Assembly: GCA_013076295.1 (NCBI GenBank)
Contig: RQOL01000882.1
Location: 248,001-312,000 of the forward strand
DNA from: Sanderia malayensis
Lineage: Eukaryota; Cnidaria; Scyphozoa; Semaeostomeae; Pelagiidae
DNA: 64,000 nucleotides
Direction of reading: 5' to 3'
A program made the position numbers and the translations under genes. Position 1 is the first letter of the stretch. Each line of letters opens with the position of its first letter. The notes beneath the pieces are model-generated. The model was not told the origin of the DNA. It ran no database searches and worked only from the letters and a program-made list of their open reading frames with translations. This document shows, one piece after another, positions 62,065 to 64,000 of the stretch.

Positions 62065-64000
62065 ATGAAAGATTCGTTGAAATTGTCTGATTTGGTAGAT
62101 TTGGCGTTGGGAAGCCCAAGACACGGTGTGGTTGATTTTAATATTTTGAAAACATTACTTCACGGAATCTTGTCTTCAACAAAAACCAGCGATATTGAGA
62201 TAATAATAGCTGAAGATTTGAGGAAAAGTACAGCTGAAAATGGGAATGATTCTTCTGCGGAGACAAATAACACCAAAGAAGACAACGATGAAGGTTTAAA
62301 CAACAGAGTTAGGCCAAGTTCTGTTGTGGACGAATTCAAGGAGGTTGATGATCTTAAAGGTGGTGAATTATCAACGAAGGACAACAATGTCACTGCTTTT
62401 AATTTGATAAGAGAGGAAACGAAAATTGAGGATTTTAACTCGTTGAAATTTGCTCCTGGAGATGGGAATAATAAAGCCATTGCTAATTTACAGAATGAAT
62501 TGAAAAAGTAAGCGTTATTTTTTTATTACTGACTTGAATCTCAATTGTATATCTGCTTTTGAATTATTAGCGGGAAATGTGTCGATTTTATTTTGAAGAG
62601 GCCCTAGGGGGTACGAGGGGGCGGTGCTAGAAGGATACATAAATGACCCTTTTTGATGTGAAGGCTGAAAGGTTTCTGACGTCTTGAATAATTGTAATAC
62701 TGGGGTGACATCATCTGCAATACATCCAGCTATTTATCTGCAATGTATCCAGCTATTCATCTGCAATATATCTAGCTATTTATCTCCAATGTATCCAGCT
62801 ATTCATCTACAATATATCCAGCTATTCATCTGGAATATATCCAGCTATCTCTATTACCATCGCCCAGACAAAAAGATTTGATTGTTCTTGTTTAGCTTTG
62901 CCAACATTCAAAGAGACGTCATGAGGAGACTGACGATTATAGAGACGGAATGTGGGACCCTGGAATGCATGCCAACTGGGGAAGATTTGCTGGCAATGGC
63001 AAAGAAGGATGCTTTGTTGAAAGAGAATGCTATGGCACATGTTCAAGGTAAAAAAATTATAATATTTTTGTTGCTTTATCGGCCTCTTTACATTCATTTC
63101 AAGTTAATCGCAAGTGTTTGGAGCCAGAAACTGTCAGGTTCATTTAGTTTTGATGCGTTTTTGATCTGGATGGTTACTGGTTGCTCTGCCCCACTGGTGA
63201 TTTGCCCCCTTCTCCACTGTGTCAAGTACCAATCTGCCCCGCATGTGTTAGTAGTTACCAGATATGGGGAGTTGAAACTTCAATGCGAGTAATGGGGGCA
63301 TGAACCAATACACATGCATATTTACACCAGTACCTGTTTAACAAACTCCCAGTATAAAAAGTAAACATCTGGTCCCTTGTTAAACTTCTTAATTGCCTGA
63401 TAGTTTCAGTTTTAGTAATTTAACCACAATTTTGATTCATTCCTTTCTTACTTTGGAAGAATTTACGACTTAAGATAGCTTAAAGATTTCTCAAACATAT
63501 TTGATTCTTTCCACACTTCTAGCTGAGCGTGATTCAAAAATGGTTACAACGACTGATGGTGATCGCCCCCCTGTGGCCCCCCTGGGCTCTGAAAGAGGCA
63601 CGAGTCATGGTGATGATGTCACAGGGAATTCAGACCAGCAAATGTTCAAGAAATCGTGGCAAAGTTTTCGAGTTAACAAGAGACTTCAAACGGTTGAAGA
63701 TGGAGTAGAGAAGTTGTTTTCTTTGCTTGACGTTCTTGCGGAAGATCAGAGAAAGATGGGGAAATTGGTGGAAGGAATTGATGAAGAGCAGAAGGCAATG
63801 AAGATTGCAAAGGAAGAAGAAGATGCAAAGATTTCTGAAGAAGTCGAGTCGGAGGCTGATGAACCGAAGTTTGATCCGGAAGAGCAAGAAAACAAGTTGC
63901 GGGAATTGGAAGATAAGTTGATTCGAATGATGGGTGAAGATAATGGGAGAACTGCGGAGGAGATTGGAAGACTCGCGGCTGGGATGTCGCAGTTGGGGAA
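62065..64000 (+). CDS. DUF4795 / QRICH2-C16orf96-like coiled-coil protein (5' part)
   Basis: Exons 62065-62507, 62896-63047 and 63523 to the window edge join in phase; the frame is still open at 64000. The N-terminus (LSDLVDLALGSPRHGVVDFN, then ILKTLLHGIL) resembles the start of vertebrate QRICH2 and C16orf96 proteins, whose shared DUF4795 region is linked to sperm-flagellum structure. Then come an acidic Asn/Ser-rich linker, a second conserved block (DVMRRLTIIE, GEDLLAMAKKDALL) and a long charged helical region (RVNKRLQTVEDGVEKLFSLL, EEQENKLRELEDKLIRMM), probably coiled coil. The start at 62065 is the first ATG of the conserved block. Family recall is from memory and not aligned, so the name is moderate confidence; the exon structure is good. 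Confidence 0.7.
62700..62850 (+). repeat. ~22-bp ATCCAGCTATTTATCTGCAA minisatellite
   Basis: About seven copies in the first intron of the DUF4795 gene, ending 45 bp before the acceptor. CCAGCTAT echoes the GCAGCTAT of the SIN3-intron satellite. Confidence 0.9.

Overview
This is animal nuclear DNA: intron-rich genes with canonical GT-AG introns, AT-rich non-coding sequence and abundant satellites and small transposons. The proteins are clearly metazoan (SIN3 corepressor, class I bHLH E-protein, APC, mitochondrial QCR8, a DUF4795-type flagellar protein). Introns are mostly a few hundred bases. Best guess is an invertebrate deuterostome, perhaps an ascidian tunicate; this is low confidence and rests on general character, not on a diagnostic sequence.

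Layout. 11-13284 (+): the 3' part of a SIN3 gene, 24 exons in this window, from the end of PAH2 to the stop codon. 13285-19553: intergenic, with 80-bp satellite copies, a 5'-truncated non-LTR retrotransposon on the minus strand (15031-about 16950) running directly into a 33-bp satellite, and a cluster of SOX-like motifs just before the next gene. 19554-39163 (+): an E-protein gene (TCF3/TCF4/TCF12/daughterless family), 20 exons, 618 residues, with a candidate alternative first exon at 33319. 40576-40830 (-): QCR8/UQCRQ of respiratory complex III, head to head with 41551-56374 (+): an APC gene whose 22 exons join in phase to 2587 residues. 56375-62064: intergenic, with a foldback element, a tRNA-like segment and a 126-bp satellite containing TTAGGG, split by a 603-bp solo-LTR-like insertion. 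62065 to the window end (+): the 5' part of a DUF4795 (QRICH2/C16orf96-like) coiled-coil gene. The genes look functionally independent; only QCR8 and APC share a possible divergent promoter.

Most interesting: (1) the APC protein has a long non-standard N-terminal half with five composite repeats (acidic-VDSVK-DYS ... IPS.E....TPPW), each split by a phase-0 intron. They resemble beta-catenin-binding 15-aa repeats but lie before the Armadillo domain, while the usual N-terminal coiled coil, clear 20-aa repeats and SAMP motifs are not seen; a C-terminal VTSL PDZ ligand is kept. (2) Many introns contain short hairpin modules with complementary ends (ACCCCCTG ... CAGGGGGT), often 10-35 nt from the splice sites. 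(3) An abundant 80-bp satellite seems to derive from the interior of a CAGT-ended MITE preserved at 38162-38335.

Exon boundaries were derived by eye from splice consensus, phase continuity and recalled family similarity; no alignment or transcript data were available.
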